The notes under the pieces: model-generated
Told to the model about the DNA's origin: nothing
What the model saw: the letters and a program-made list of their open reading frames with translations, nothing else
The model's database searches: none
In this document: positions 22,615-33,102 of the stretch, piece after piece
Numbering within the stretch: the first letter of the stretch is position 1
How the letters are laid out: the number at the start of each line of letters is the position of its first letter
Made by a program: the position numbers and the translations under genes
Origin: Campylobacterales bacterium
Lineage (GTDB): Bacteria; Campylobacterota; Campylobacteria; Campylobacterales; JAABSR01
DNA length: 34,156 bases
Assembly (NCBI GenBank): GCA_011390245.1
Contig: JAABSR010000005.1
Span: 1 to 34,156 of the forward strand
Direction of reading: 5' to 3'

Positions 22615-24501
22615 TTGCATAAGAGTTTGAGTAAAACAGTGAAGCTATCATTTTTTGCTTTTCTGTTTTTTATGCTATTTTCTACGACTCTAAATGCTCT
22701 AGATGTGAGCAAGGGTAGTGTTTTTAGGGATTTCCCTATGCATTACCTAGAGGGAGAGTATAGTTTTGAGGTGGTGAAAGAGGCTAAGGAGTGGAAGAGA
22801 TTAGAGACTTCAAATTTTGCTTTTGGCTATACGCATGGAAACTATTGGTTTAAATTGGATTTCAACAATAGCTCTTCAAGAAGTGTTGAGCTTTTATTGG
22901 AGTTTAGTGAGCCTTTTGCAGATAGTATCATCTTTTATGTTGAGGATGAGGATTCTCTAAGTGTTTTTCCAAGCGGACTTGCTAATATCAAAGAGGCAAT
23001 GGATGATAGATATTTTCTACCAACAATGCCCCTAGAGTTTCAGCCCAATTCAGCCAAAACAGTCTATGTTAACTATAGTTCAAAATTTACCTCTTATGGC
23101 TCATTTGCACTATATGATAATGATAGCATCTATCTCAAAAACATGATAAGAACTGCTCTATTTTTCTTCTATTTTGGAGCTATTGCCATCATGGTTGCTT
23201 ATAACTTTTTTATTTATTTTTCCCTAAGAGATAAAAGCTATATATATTATGTTGGATATAGTTTAATTTTTGGACTCTGGATACTCCTATATAGTGGGTA
23301 TGCTATATATTTTTTTGGTGGCGAGACTATATACAGTCTCCATGCAAGTACGCCTTTGGCATTTTTCTTTTTTACTCTATTTAGTAGATATGTATTAAAT
23401 ATTGATAGATTATCACAAAAGCTAAAAGTGATTTTTAATATTTTTGCAATACTTCTTCTGCTCTTCTCAGTTATAATATTGATAGATTTAAAAGTTGGCT
23501 ATTTTCTGACAAATCTATTGGGCGTTTTCTATTTCCCTTTTGTGATATATGCTGCAATCTATGCACTAACAAAAGGAGTGAAGATAGCAAGACTATATAT
23601 CCTAGCACTTGGTATATATCTGCTTTTTATGAATTTTGTTTCACTCCTGGCTATGGGGCTTATTGAGTTCTCTTACTTCTCAAAATTCTCATTTATATTT
23701 GGCTCTTTGATTGAGATATTGCTCTTCTCTTTTTTGTTGGCTTATAGGATAAATGAGATGAAAAGTATGCAGATATCAACATCAAAAGAGCTTGCAGAAC
23801 TCAAAAGAAATGAGGCTGATAAGCTAAAAGTTGATATTGCAAAAAGCCTAGATGATCTCTCAATTTCAAATAATAGACTAAAAAAAGCACTTAGCGAAAA
23901 GGAGTTTTTACTAAAAGAGGTATATCATAGGGTCAAAAACAATCTTCAAACAATCACTAGCATATTGTGGCTCAAATCAAACAAGATAGAATCAAGCGAA
24001 GCAAAAGCAATACTAAATGATGTATCTTACAGAATCCAGTCTATGTCTCTGGTGCATGAGCTTTTGTATGATTCTAAAAATCTAAACGAGATCTCCTCTA
24101 GCGAATACATAACAAAGCTCACAGATTCTATAATAAGTAGTATATCTGCTCAAGATATCAAAATAATAAAAACTATTGATGATATAGCTTTAGATACCGA
24201 TACTGCAATTAGTATTGGTATAATAGTCGTTGAGATTGTTACAAATTCAATAAAACATGCATTTAAGAATACAGATTCATCTCTAATATTTGTAAATCTA
24301 ACATTTATAAATTATGTTATGAAAATAGAAATATCTGATGATGGAGAGTGCGATAATATAGATTATAATAAAAATTCAACCTCTCTTGGTCTAAAGCTAG
24401 TCAAGCAGATGATAAAAAAACTTACAGAAGCAAAGTACTCTATCACCTATGATGGAGGAACAAAATTTTATATGGAGTTTGTCTATGTCCCGCCCACTTA
24501 A
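22615..24501 (+). CDS. 7TMR-DISM sensor histidine kinase (HisKA_2 type)
   Basis: About 628 residues. A signal peptide (about 10-28) leads to a periplasmic 7TMR-DISMED2-like beta domain (about 30-170: GYTHGNYWFKLDF, LLLEFSEPFADSI), which in this family is thought to bind carbohydrate-like ligands. Seven membrane helices (about 179-378), a coiled coil (about 385-430), a HisKA_2 dimerisation domain with His438 in EVYHRVKNNLQTI, and an ATP domain with EIVTNSIKHAF and SLGLKLV follow. The D-box SDDGE lacks the usual GxG. The start is TTG at 22615 after GGAT; a GTG about 24 bases later is an alternative. It overlaps the OmpR-type regulator gene by 17 bases, its evident partner. Confidence 0.93.
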   Translation: MHKSLSKTVKLSFFAFLFFMLFSTTLNALDVSKGSVFRDFPMHYLEGEYSFEVVKEAKEWKRLETSNFAFGYTHGNYWFKLDFNNSSSRSVELLLEFSEPFADSIIFYVEDEDSLSVFPSGLANIKEAMDDRYFLPTMPLEFQPNSAKTVYVNYSSKFTSYGSFALYDNDSIYLKNMIRTALFFFYFGAIAIMVAYNFFIYFSLRDKSYIYYVGYSLIFGLWILLYSGYAIYFFGGETIYSLHASTPLAFFFFTLFSRYVLNIDRLSQKLKVIFNIFAILLLLFSVIILIDLKVGYFLTNLLGVFYFPFVIYAAIYALTKGVKIARLYILALGIYLLFMNFVSLLAMGLIEFSYFSKFSFIFGSLIEILLFSFLLAYRINEMKSMQISTSKELAELKRNEADKLKVDIAKSLDDLSISNNRLKKALSEKEFLLKEVYHRVKNNLQTITSILWLKSNKIESSEAKAILNDVSYRIQSMSLVHELLYDSKNLNEISSSEYITKLTDSIISSISAQDIKIIKTIDDIALDTDTAISIGIIVVEIVTNSIKHAFKNTDSSLIFVNLTFINYVMKIEISDDGECDNIDYNKNSTSLGLKLVKQMIKKLTEAKYSITYDGGTKFYMEFVYVPPT

Positions 24502-25177
24502 AGTTGCTGTAGTAGAGGATGAGTATATTACTGCCTCTTTTGTTGCAGAAGTACTTCAAGAGCTTGGATGTGAAGTGCTTTTTTGTTCGGATAATGGAGA
24601 GGATGCTCTAAAAAAAGTCATAGAGTTAAAACCTCAGCTACTATTTTTGGATATAAACCTTGAAGGTAGAGTTGATGGGATATCACTAGCCAAAAAGATA
24701 AATAATCTAAAACAAAATATTGAGCATATATATATCACTGCATACAACAATAAAGAGACACTAAAAGATGCTTCGCTTACAAAACCACTAGACTATCTTT
24801 CAAAGCCTTTTACATGTAAAGATATAGAGATAGCTCTATCTCTAGCAGAAGCAAAAATCTCAGATGCCTCTTTGACTACAGAAGAGTCAAGTACTCTTGA
24901 GATTTCAAAAGATTTGTGTTTTAACTTTGAGTACAAAACACTTTATGACAAAAACAGAGCAGTAAAATTGAGTGCTAGGGAGCTTGAGGTGATAAATCTC
25001 TTATGCAAAAGAGCAAATAGGGTAGTCTCGCAAAAAGAGATAGCCCTTACAGTGTGGCAAAAGCATGCAGATGATACCTCAGCTCTTAGAGATATTATCT
25101 ATCGCATAAGGAAAAAAGTTCCACTCATTGATATAGAGAGCGTCTCAACTCTAGGCTATAGGCTTTCCACGATTTGA
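24485..25177 (+). CDS. OmpR-type response regulator, partner of the 7TM kinase
   Basis: 230 residues from the ATG at 24485, which has GGAG about 10 bases upstream; an in-frame ATG at 24449 would add a non-conserved 12-residue tail. The receiver has the EDE acidic pocket, Asp56 in LFLDINLEG, Thr in ITAY and Lys107 in SKPF. The C-terminal winged helix (about 158-230) shows LSARELEVINLL, the recognition-helix region and the closing GYRL typical of the Trans_reg_C family. It should bind tandem direct repeats as a dimer; suitable 11-bp repeats precede its own operon and also the operon that converges on it. Its stop lies one base from the stop of the Amt-kinase gene. Confidence 0.94.
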   Translation: MSRPLKVAVVEDEYITASFVAEVLQELGCEVLFCSDNGEDALKKVIELKPQLLFLDINLEGRVDGISLAKKINNLKQNIEHIYITAYNNKETLKDASLTKPLDYLSKPFTCKDIEIALSLAEAKISDASLTTEESSTLEISKDLCFNFEYKTLYDKNRAVKLSARELEVINLLCKRANRVVSQKEIALTVWQKHADDTSALRDIIYRIRKKVPLIDIESVSTLGYRLSTI

Positions 25178-25178
25178 T

Positions 25179-27500
25179 TTAGTTGCTGCTACTTGGGATT
25201 CTTACCCTAAACTCCACTCCTTTGCCAATTTCACTTTTGCATGAAATAGTACCTTTAAATTTTTGAGTTATGAGATTATAGATAAGATGCAACCCTAAAC
25301 CACTTCCACCTTGACCTCTTTTGGTGGTAAAAAATGGATTAAAAATCTTATCGATATGCTCTTGTGGGATTCCCTTGCCACTATCTCTATAGACTAATGA
25401 GATAAACTCCCCATCTCTTTCTATATCTATATCTATCTCACCCTCATCATCTTTGTCAAATCCATGCATGAGTGAGTTTGTTATAAAGTTTGTAATAATT
25501 TGAGCAAATTCACCTGGATAGCTAGAGACGATAAAATCATCAGGACATTTTGAAGTGATTTTTATTTTTTTCTTTTTAATCTCTGGATTTAGAGAGCTAA
25601 TAATCTCTTGAAGATAGATTTTTAAGTCAAACTCTCTTAGGCTATCATTTGATTGATCTACAGCTATTTGTTTGAAGCTATTTATAAGCCTTGAAGCTCT
25701 GTTTAGATTTGTGTATATTATCTCACTACTCTCTAAGGTATTTGCTATAAAATTTTCTAGGTCTGATTTTTTCATGCTCTGATTTTCATAGAGTTTTTTG
25801 AAATCTTTACACTCATCAAGCAGATGGGTAGATGCAGTCACCCCAACTCCAACAGGAGTATTTATCTCATGTGCTACACCTGCTACTAGCGAGCCTAGTT
25901 GAGCCATCTTTTCAGATTCTATGAGTTGATTTTTTGTCTCATTTAGCTCTACAATCGTCATCTCTAGAGACCTATTTTTCTGTTCAAGTTCATAAGTTCT
26001 ATCTTTGACATCTTTTTCTAGCCTCAAATTAAAAGCCTCTAGCTCTTTGCTTTTATCTTTTAGCTCCTCCATCATGTTTTTTAGGCTTTCCACCATCATA
26101 GCTATTGAAATGCTTAGTACATCATCATTGCTTCTTGGTGTGATGATCTTTTGTTCAAAGTTGCCATTTGATACATCTTTGAGTATCATCACTTTTTGTT
26201 GTAAATCATCTAGCATTTTATTAAATGCATTTGCAACTTCACCATCTTCAGTGCCACTCTCTACATGTGCTCTTTTTGAGAGGTCACCATTATCTACTAT
26301 TGTTTTTATTGTCTTTATTGTCTCATACCAGCTCATCTTTGCACCATGTTCTACAAGATTTAATCCAAGCTCCTCATCTTCAGCAGAGACTCTTAGCCCT
26401 AAAAACCTATCTAGTATTTTAATGCACACCCAAGCACTCAAAGCAACCCAAATCACCGCACTTAAAACCCCAACTATCTGCACCCCAAGTTGGGTGATTC
26501 TATCTCCAGTTGGTAGAAGTGCTATATCTCCAAAAAAGACCAAAACAACAGTCCCAAAAATTCCAGCTCCAGCATGCACGCTTACTGCACCAACTGGATC
26601 ATCTACTTTGTATTTCAAGAGCAAATCATCTAGAAAATAGACTAAAACCCCGCTCATAGCACCTATAGCAATGGCTCCACCAGGTTCAACTATTGCACAC
26701 CCAGCAGTAATACCCACAAGACCTGAGAGGACTCCATTGAGCACCTTTTCAACTGCTATGACATCTTTTGTAAATGTCATAAGAAGTGTGACTACTCCAA
26801 CACTAGCAGCCGCTGAGAGAAATGTATTGACAATTATTTTAGAAACTCCCCCTCCTGCTTCAAGTGTACTTCCGCCATTGAATCCAAACCAACCAAACCA
26901 AAGAATAAACACACCCAAAGTAGCAAGTGTGAGATTATATGGTGCAATTTTTGTAGGATTTCCATGCTCATCAAATCTTCCAAGTCTAGGACCAATATAG
27001 ATAGTTGCCACAAGTCCTACAAGTCCACCAACAGCATGCACTACTGTGCTTCCTGCAAAATCTATAAAGCCTAAGTTGTTGAGCCACCCATTTTCATTCC
27101 AAGCCCAATGCCCAAAAATTGGATAGATAAGTATCGATACAGCAAGTGAAAGAAGCCCATAGCCCTTGAAGCTCATCCGCTCCGCAACTGCTCCACTCAC
27201 AATCGTAGCAGCAGTTCCAGCAAAAACTAGCTGAAAGAAGAAAAAGGCATATTCATCTGAAGAAAAAAGAAACTTTTCACCACCAAAAATACCAAAATAG
27301 CTATCTCCAAACATTATCCCATAGCCGATAAACCAAAAAGCAATACCTGCGATTGTGACATCTATGACATTTTTTAAAGAGATATTTATGGTATTTTTTG
27401 CTCTCACAAGCCCAGTCTCTAAAAGTGCAAAACCAGCTTGCATCAAAAAGACTAAGATTGCTGCAAATATTATCCATGTCTCATTTATTGTATGCTCCAT
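25179..27500 (-). CDS. Ammonium transporter-histidine kinase fusion (Amt-HK)
   Basis: 773 residues. Residues 1 to about 385 form a full Amt/Mep/Rh channel of 11 helices with both pore histidines, His155 (STVVHAVGG) and His309 (VSVHAGAG), the GWFGFNGGST signature and the normal C-terminal EHG segment. Two HAMP-like helical segments (about 390-470), a coiled coil (475-530) and a kinase follow: His544 in GVAHEINTP, N-box FITNSLMHGF, DSGKGI, FFTTKRG and GSGLGLHL. The best-known relative is Kuenenia Ks-Amt5, an ammonium sensor kinase whose Amt module acts as receptor. An analogous role is inferred; transport may or may not be retained. The preceding gene, 10 bp upstream, is a REC-HD-GYP protein, its probable phosphorylation target. 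TTAGGAG precedes the ATG. Confidence 0.96.
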   Translation of the reverse strand: MEHTINETWIIFAAILVFLMQAGFALLETGLVRAKNTINISLKNVIDVTIAGIAFWFIGYGIMFGDSYFGIFGGEKFLFSSDEYAFFFFQLVFAGTAATIVSGAVAERMSFKGYGLLSLAVSILIYPIFGHWAWNENGWLNNLGFIDFAGSTVVHAVGGLVGLVATIYIGPRLGRFDEHGNPTKIAPYNLTLATLGVFILWFGWFGFNGGSTLEAGGGVSKIIVNTFLSAAASVGVVTLLMTFTKDVIAVEKVLNGVLSGLVGITAGCAIVEPGGAIAIGAMSGVLVYFLDDLLLKYKVDDPVGAVSVHAGAGIFGTVVLVFFGDIALLPTGDRITQLGVQIVGVLSAVIWVALSAWVCIKILDRFLGLRVSAEDEELGLNLVEHGAKMSWYETIKTIKTIVDNGDLSKRAHVESGTEDGEVANAFNKMLDDLQQKVMILKDVSNGNFEQKIITPRSNDDVLSISIAMMVESLKNMMEELKDKSKELEAFNLRLEKDVKDRTYELEQKNRSLEMTIVELNETKNQLIESEKMAQLGSLVAGVAHEINTPVGVGVTASTHLLDECKDFKKLYENQSMKKSDLENFIANTLESSEIIYTNLNRASRLINSFKQIAVDQSNDSLREFDLKIYLQEIISSLNPEIKKKKIKITSKCPDDFIVSSYPGEFAQIITNFITNSLMHGFDKDDEGEIDIDIERDGEFISLVYRDSGKGIPQEHIDKIFNPFFTTKRGQGGSGLGLHLIYNLITQKFKGTISCKSEIGKGVEFRVRIPSSSN

Positions 27501-27510
27501 CTTCTAGCTC

Positions 27511-29043
27511 CTAATCTTTGAAAGTTTCACTTATTTCATAAAATTTATCAATATTTTCCAAAAAGAGGTCACAAAGATGTGGATCAAAATGCTCACCTCT
27601 CTCTTTGCTGAAAAGCTCAACTACTCTATCTCTCTCCCAAGCTTCTTTGTAGCATCGCTTGTGAGTTAGTGCATCAAAAACATCAGCAATTGCCGCAATC
27701 CTCCCATGGATATGAATCTCTTCACCTTTAAGCCCATTGGGATAACCTTTGCCATTGTATTTTTCATGGTGCTCTTTTGCTATGATTCCACCAAGTCTTA
27801 GGATTTTTCCTTTGCATCCAAGTAGAAGCTCTCCGCCGATTGAGGAGTGTTTTTTTATCTCTTCAAACTCTTCGGCCGTGAGTTTAGAGGCTTTATTTAG
27901 TATCTCATCTGGCACTACAAGTTTCCCTATATCATGTATAGCACTTGCCTCTTTTACCATTTCGCACTCCTCTTGACTTAGTCCATAAAGCTTGCAAAGT
28001 AGATAGACATATTCAGTCACTCTTTTGATATGAAAGCCTGTCTCTTTTGAGTGGTTTTCTGCTAGATTTCCCATCATGTTTAGTATCTCTACTTGATTTG
28101 ATTTGGTCTCTGAGATGAGTTCTACATTATCAAGAGCTACTGATATATTTGACATAAAAAGATCCAAAATGGTTATCTCATGCTCTAAAAGTTCCCTATC
28201 AAGTTCAATATAGATAAGGTTATTTCTCTCATTTACACCTTTGAAATATCCTACATATTTATCTAATACCGATGGATTTTTTTTCGCTTTTATGAGTTTT
28301 GTAATGATATTTAAATTCTCTTCACCTACGAACTCTTTGATTTTTTGACCCTTTTTGTCTTTAAAATCACCAATACATGATATGGCCTCTAAGTCGCCAA
28401 TATTGTCTATGCTGCTACCCATATTTGTACAATAGAGGGCATTTTTTGCATCTTTCATAAAGGCCAATATCTGCAATAAAGCACCCTCTATAAAACTCTC
28501 AAAAGATCTCTTTTCCAAAATAGAAGATGTTGCTTTAATAATCTCCTCTAGTCCAGTTTTGCTTACATTTAGTGAGTAGATATCCATGTATGAGCGGATT
28601 GCTGAGACTGTAGCGGTGAAAAGCCCTTGAGATGTTAGCTCGGACTTATTTTTGTAATCATTTATATCATACTTTAAAATAACCTCTCTCTCTGGTGCTT
28701 GACCAGGTTGCCCAGTTCTTAGGATGATTCTTGTGATGCTATTTTTTAGCTCATCTCTTATATATTTTGTAAGCTCTAAGCCCGCATTTTCACTCTCCAT
28801 AACTACATCTAAAAGAATAAGAGCAATATCAGGTTCTTCTTGAAGTATCTCTTTTGCTTCAAGAGAGCTCATAGCACTTATGAACTCAATCTCTCTATTT
28901 TGATAAACAAATCCTCTAAGGGCTATTTTTGTGACCGAGTGAATCTGTTCTTCATCATCAACTATCAAAACTTTCCATCTATTTTTTGCTACTATCTCCT
29001 GCTCTTGCTCATCAGCAAAAATAATATCATTGAAAGCACCCAT
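27511..29043 (-). CDS. Response regulator REC-DUF3369-HD-GYP c-di-GMP phosphodiesterase
   Basis: 510 residues from the ATG at 29043, which follows GAGGAG; the in-frame start at 29070 adds nine residues without a good site. The receiver has the DDEE acidic pocket, Asp79 in LILLDVVME, and the LRTGQPGQAPE and NDYKNKSELT segments that mark receivers linked to DUF3369. DUF3369, a GAF-like domain, spans about 160-310. HD-GYP follows, with His370-Asp371 in AIHDIGK, EHHE at 424-427 and GYP at 433-435. It is predicted to cleave c-di-GMP under control of phosphorylation. It is the first gene of a two-gene operon with the Amt-kinase, which points to an ammonium-to-c-di-GMP circuit. Confidence 0.95.
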   Translation of the reverse strand: MGAFNDIIFADEQEQEIVAKNRWKVLIVDDEEQIHSVTKIALRGFVYQNREIEFISAMSSLEAKEILQEEPDIALILLDVVMESENAGLELTKYIRDELKNSITRIILRTGQPGQAPEREVILKYDINDYKNKSELTSQGLFTATVSAIRSYMDIYSLNVSKTGLEEIIKATSSILEKRSFESFIEGALLQILAFMKDAKNALYCTNMGSSIDNIGDLEAISCIGDFKDKKGQKIKEFVGEENLNIITKLIKAKKNPSVLDKYVGYFKGVNERNNLIYIELDRELLEHEITILDLFMSNISVALDNVELISETKSNQVEILNMMGNLAENHSKETGFHIKRVTEYVYLLCKLYGLSQEECEMVKEASAIHDIGKLVVPDEILNKASKLTAEEFEEIKKHSSIGGELLLGCKGKILRLGGIIAKEHHEKYNGKGYPNGLKGEEIHIHGRIAAIADVFDALTHKRCYKEAWERDRVVELFSKERGEHFDPHLCDLFLENIDKFYEISETFKD

Positions 29044-29140
29044 GATTAATCTCCTCTTTTGAATAAACACACTAGTGCTTATTTTTTACAGTTTTTTTTG
29101 CAAAATAAAAAAACAACTACGATATTTTTGGTGATGAATA

Positions 29141-29172
29141 ATCATACATTAAAATTGTCGTAAAATTGTCGT
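29141..29172 (-). repeat. Two 11-bp direct repeats upstream of the HD-GYP/Amt-kinase operon
   Basis: Read on the minus strand, ACGACAATTTT occurs twice in tandem (29172-29162, 29161-29151). A possible -10 box, TATGAT (29146-29141), lies nine bases beyond the last GACA. The unit matches the repeat before the 7TM-kinase operon (AAGACATTATT in the same register) at 8 of 11 positions and has the same period, so one regulator may bind both. The rest of 29071-29236 is AT-rich with nothing else recognised. Confidence 0.5.
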
Positions 29173-29236
29173 AATTTCTTTATATAATATTATTTGAAGA
29201 GCTAAAAGAAGCGGGTGAGAGGTATTGTTAAAATTA

Positions 29237-29863
29237 TTATTTAGTTAATCGTAAAAAATCATCTATTCCAGCTTCTATGATTTTATCTATGTTCTCAAGT
29301 AGTTCTTTTGAGTTTGCAACATTTATGATTAGTCTAAAGTGGTAAGGTTCTTTTATGAGCACTATAAATCTATCAGCAGCATACTCATAATTTTCTATAT
29401 TGAGTTCACCTTTTTTGGCGTGATGTTTTAAAATCCTTATTAGTAAATCTTTGACTTTTAGAGGACCATTTTCATAAAACTCTTTGCTTATATTTTCACC
29501 CTCTCTTGCACATTCTGCAACGATTATTCTATAAAAAAGTATAGATTCCTTGCTAAAGAGTACTCCTAGGAACACTTTGGCAAAAAATGTCAGATTTTCT
29601 CTCATAGAGTTTCCATAAAACTTCTCACAATCTCTAAACTCCAAATAAAATAGCTCTATCTTTCTATCTAAAATGGATAGTAGAAGCTTCTCTTTGGATT
29701 CAAAGTATTTGTAAATCGTAGCAAGCGATCCGCCTGCTCTTTTTACTATATCATTTAAAGAGCACTTCTCATAGCCTAACTCAAAAAAGATTTCTGTTGC
29801 AATATCTAAAATTTTGTCATATCTAGCTTGACCTTTTGGACTAAGTAAATGTCTGCTAACCAA
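29237..29863 (-). CDS. TetR/AcrR-family transcriptional regulator
   Basis: 208 residues. An N-terminal TetR helix-turn-helix (about 12-60) shows ILDIATEIFFELGYEKCS, then NDIVKRAGGSLATIYKYF (turn and recognition helix), then SKEKLL. The C-terminal ligand domain (70-208) is all helical and resembles TetR_C types found next to efflux systems, but no pump gene is adjacent. The start is a TTG at 29863, placed 7 bases after AAGGAG. It is divergent from hisZ; a 13-bp dyad in the 86-bp gap is a candidate operator, so it probably represses itself and may touch the hisZ-purA promoter. The ligand is unknown. Confidence 0.9.
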   Translation of the reverse strand: MVSRHLLSPKGQARYDKILDIATEIFFELGYEKCSLNDIVKRAGGSLATIYKYFESKEKLLLSILDRKIELFYLEFRDCEKFYGNSMRENLTFFAKVFLGVLFSKESILFYRIIVAECAREGENISKEFYENGPLKVKDLLIRILKHHAKKGELNIENYEYAADRFIVLIKEPYHFRLIINVANSKELLENIDKIIEAGIDDFLRLTK

Positions 29864-29888
29864 TTCATACTCCTTTGTTGTAAAAATG

Positions 29889-29901
29889 CTATTTTAAATA
29901 G
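29889..29901. promoter_or_regulatory. Candidate TetR operator between tetR and hisZ
   Basis: CTATTT-T-AAATAG is a perfect 13-base dyad. It overlaps a possible minus-strand -10 box (TAAAAT, 29896-29891) of the regulator gene and sits just upstream of the plus-strand -10 of hisZ. A wider pair, GTAAAAAT (29880-29887) and ATTTTTAC (29913-29920), flanks it but has a different centre. Confidence 0.45.
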
Positions 29902-29905
29902 ATTG

Positions 29906-29914
29906 TGCTAAAAT
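29906..29914 (+). promoter_or_regulatory. Extended -10 promoter of hisZ-purA
   Basis: TGCTAAAAT is an extended -10 element. Transcription would start near 29921, about 29 bases before the GTG start of hisZ. No clear -35 is seen. Confidence 0.45.
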
Positions 29915-29949
29915 TTTTACTAAACTATCCAAAACCGACAAGGAAATAT

Positions 29950-32054
<2,105 letters not shown>

Positions 32055-32061
32055 GTTATAT

Positions 32062-32484
32062 ATGGACACTAAGTTCTCAAAACTTTTGATGGTAAAAAAG
32101 AGAAAGGCAGAGGAGTGTGAAATCAAGATCACATCTCACAATGCCAAGATAAACAGACAAAAGACCTTTTTGGAGTTACAATATTTGGAGTTAGGAAGAT
32201 TGGAGATTCCAAAAGAGGGGAGTTTCAATCTGTTTTTGCAGATGCAAAATACAAGATCAGTAATCTACTCTCAAATAGATAGCTCAAAAGAGGAGCTAGA
32301 GATGCTAAGAGGAGAACTAGAGATGTTAAAAAGTGAATTTAGAGCTTTAAATTTAGAGGTTGAGAAGGCAAAATATCTAAATAGTTTAGAGGTTGAGAAG
32401 ATTCTAAAAGCCAAAAAGATTGCCGAAGCAAAAGAGCTAGATGAGGTTTCAACAATTTTATATAACAATAGGAGCAGAGGATGA
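32062..32484 (+). CDS. FliJ-like flagellar export chaperone
   Basis: 140 residues, almost entirely alpha-helical coiled coil with no signal peptide. Size, charge pattern and the N-terminal KFSKLLMVKKRKAEECE, with its regular heptads, resemble FliJ, the soluble stalk of the flagellar type III export ATPase complex. FliJ sequences diverge strongly, so this is a pattern-based call supported by position: in the same slot of the purA-carA cluster I recall a similar small gene in Campylobacter jejuni, and the next gene is a MotE-like flagellar protein that it overlaps by 4 bases (ATGA). A generic coiled-coil protein is the alternative. Confidence 0.6.
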   Translation: MDTKFSKLLMVKKRKAEECEIKITSHNAKINRQKTFLELQYLELGRLEIPKEGSFNLFLQMQNTRSVIYSQIDSSKEELEMLRGELEMLKSEFRALNLEVEKAKYLNSLEVEKILKAKKIAEAKELDEVSTILYNNRSRG

Positions 32485-33020
32485 GATCACTTCTTTTTGT
32501 TGCACTCTTTTTTCTACCTATCTCTATCCTATCACAAGAGAGCAATCTAGTTGATTGTAATAAAATATTTGAAGAAAAAAAAGATGAACTACTAGCTGAA
32601 ATAGAAAAAATTGATGAACAACAGCAGATGCTTCAAGCACTTCAGGCTGCAACTCAGGATATACTTGATAAAAGAGAGGCACTTCTTAGAGAAAAAGAGC
32701 AAGATATAAATAATACAATGGCAAAAATAGAGGATAAAGAGGCAAACATAAAAAGAATGCTAGAAGAGAATAGAGAGCTTTTAGATGCGATAAAAAAATC
32801 AAAAGATGACAAAATATCCGAAACTTATGCCAAGATGAAAGATTCAAAAGCTGCTCCAATACTAGAAGCACTAGACAAAAAAGAGGCAGCAGCAATACTT
32901 TTTTCTCTAAAGCCCCAAGATATGGGCAAAATCTTAGCCAAGATGAATCCTCAAAATGCATCTGATTTAACTGCACTTTTGAGGATTGGACCGCCTTTTG
33001 AAGTCAACGCCTCTAAGTGA
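32481..33020 (+). CDS. MotE-like periplasmic flagellar chaperone (MgtE_N-like domain)
   Basis: 179 residues. A signal peptide (about 1-18) precedes a long charged coiled coil (about 25-110). A C-terminal MgtE-N-like module (about 117-170) contains SKAAPILEALDKKEAAAILFSL and MGKILAKMNPQNASDL. This layout defines the MotE family, periplasmic proteins that assist flagellar motor assembly; the C. jejuni homologue at this position is, from memory, Cj1496c. A cytoplasmic magnesium-transporter role is ruled out by the export signal and the lack of membrane helices. It overlaps the FliJ-like gene and is followed by an 82-bp gap with two possible -10 boxes. Confidence 0.75.
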   Translation: MRSLLFVALFFLPISILSQESNLVDCNKIFEEKKDELLAEIEKIDEQQQMLQALQAATQDILDKREALLREKEQDINNTMAKIEDKEANIKRMLEENRELLDAIKKSKDDKISETYAKMKDSKAAPILEALDKKEAAAILFSLKPQDMGKILAKMNPQNASDLTALLRIGPPFEVNASK

Positions 33021-33041
33021 TTTGGACGGCTAACACTTTTG

Positions 33042-33075
33042 TATAATCAGAAATTTACCTCTATTTGGCTATAAT
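33042..33075 (+). promoter_or_regulatory. Two candidate -10 boxes before the DUF507 gene
   Basis: TATAAT occurs at 33042-33047 and at 33070-33075 in the 82-bp gap before the DUF507-carA genes. The second would start a leader of about 20 bases. Neither has a clear -35, so an internal promoter for DUF507-carA is plausible but unproven. Confidence 0.35.
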
Positions 33076-33102
33076 CGCCACAAATTAAAAGAGGGTTGAA
33101 GT

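Noticed and set aside
24449-24484. Earlier ATG start for the OmpR-type regulator
   Set aside because: It would add 12 residues unlike any receiver N-terminus; the ATG at 24485 has a ribosome site and begins the canonical receiver.
26005-26640. 211-codon open frame antisense to the Amt-kinase
   Set aside because: It overlaps conserved Amt and linker sequence and shows only low-complexity Ser-rich translation.
29183-29236. Plus-strand promoter-like TATAAT downstream of the GACA repeats
   Set aside because: It would transcribe only antisense to the TetR gene and no small ORF follows; likely chance in AT-rich DNA.
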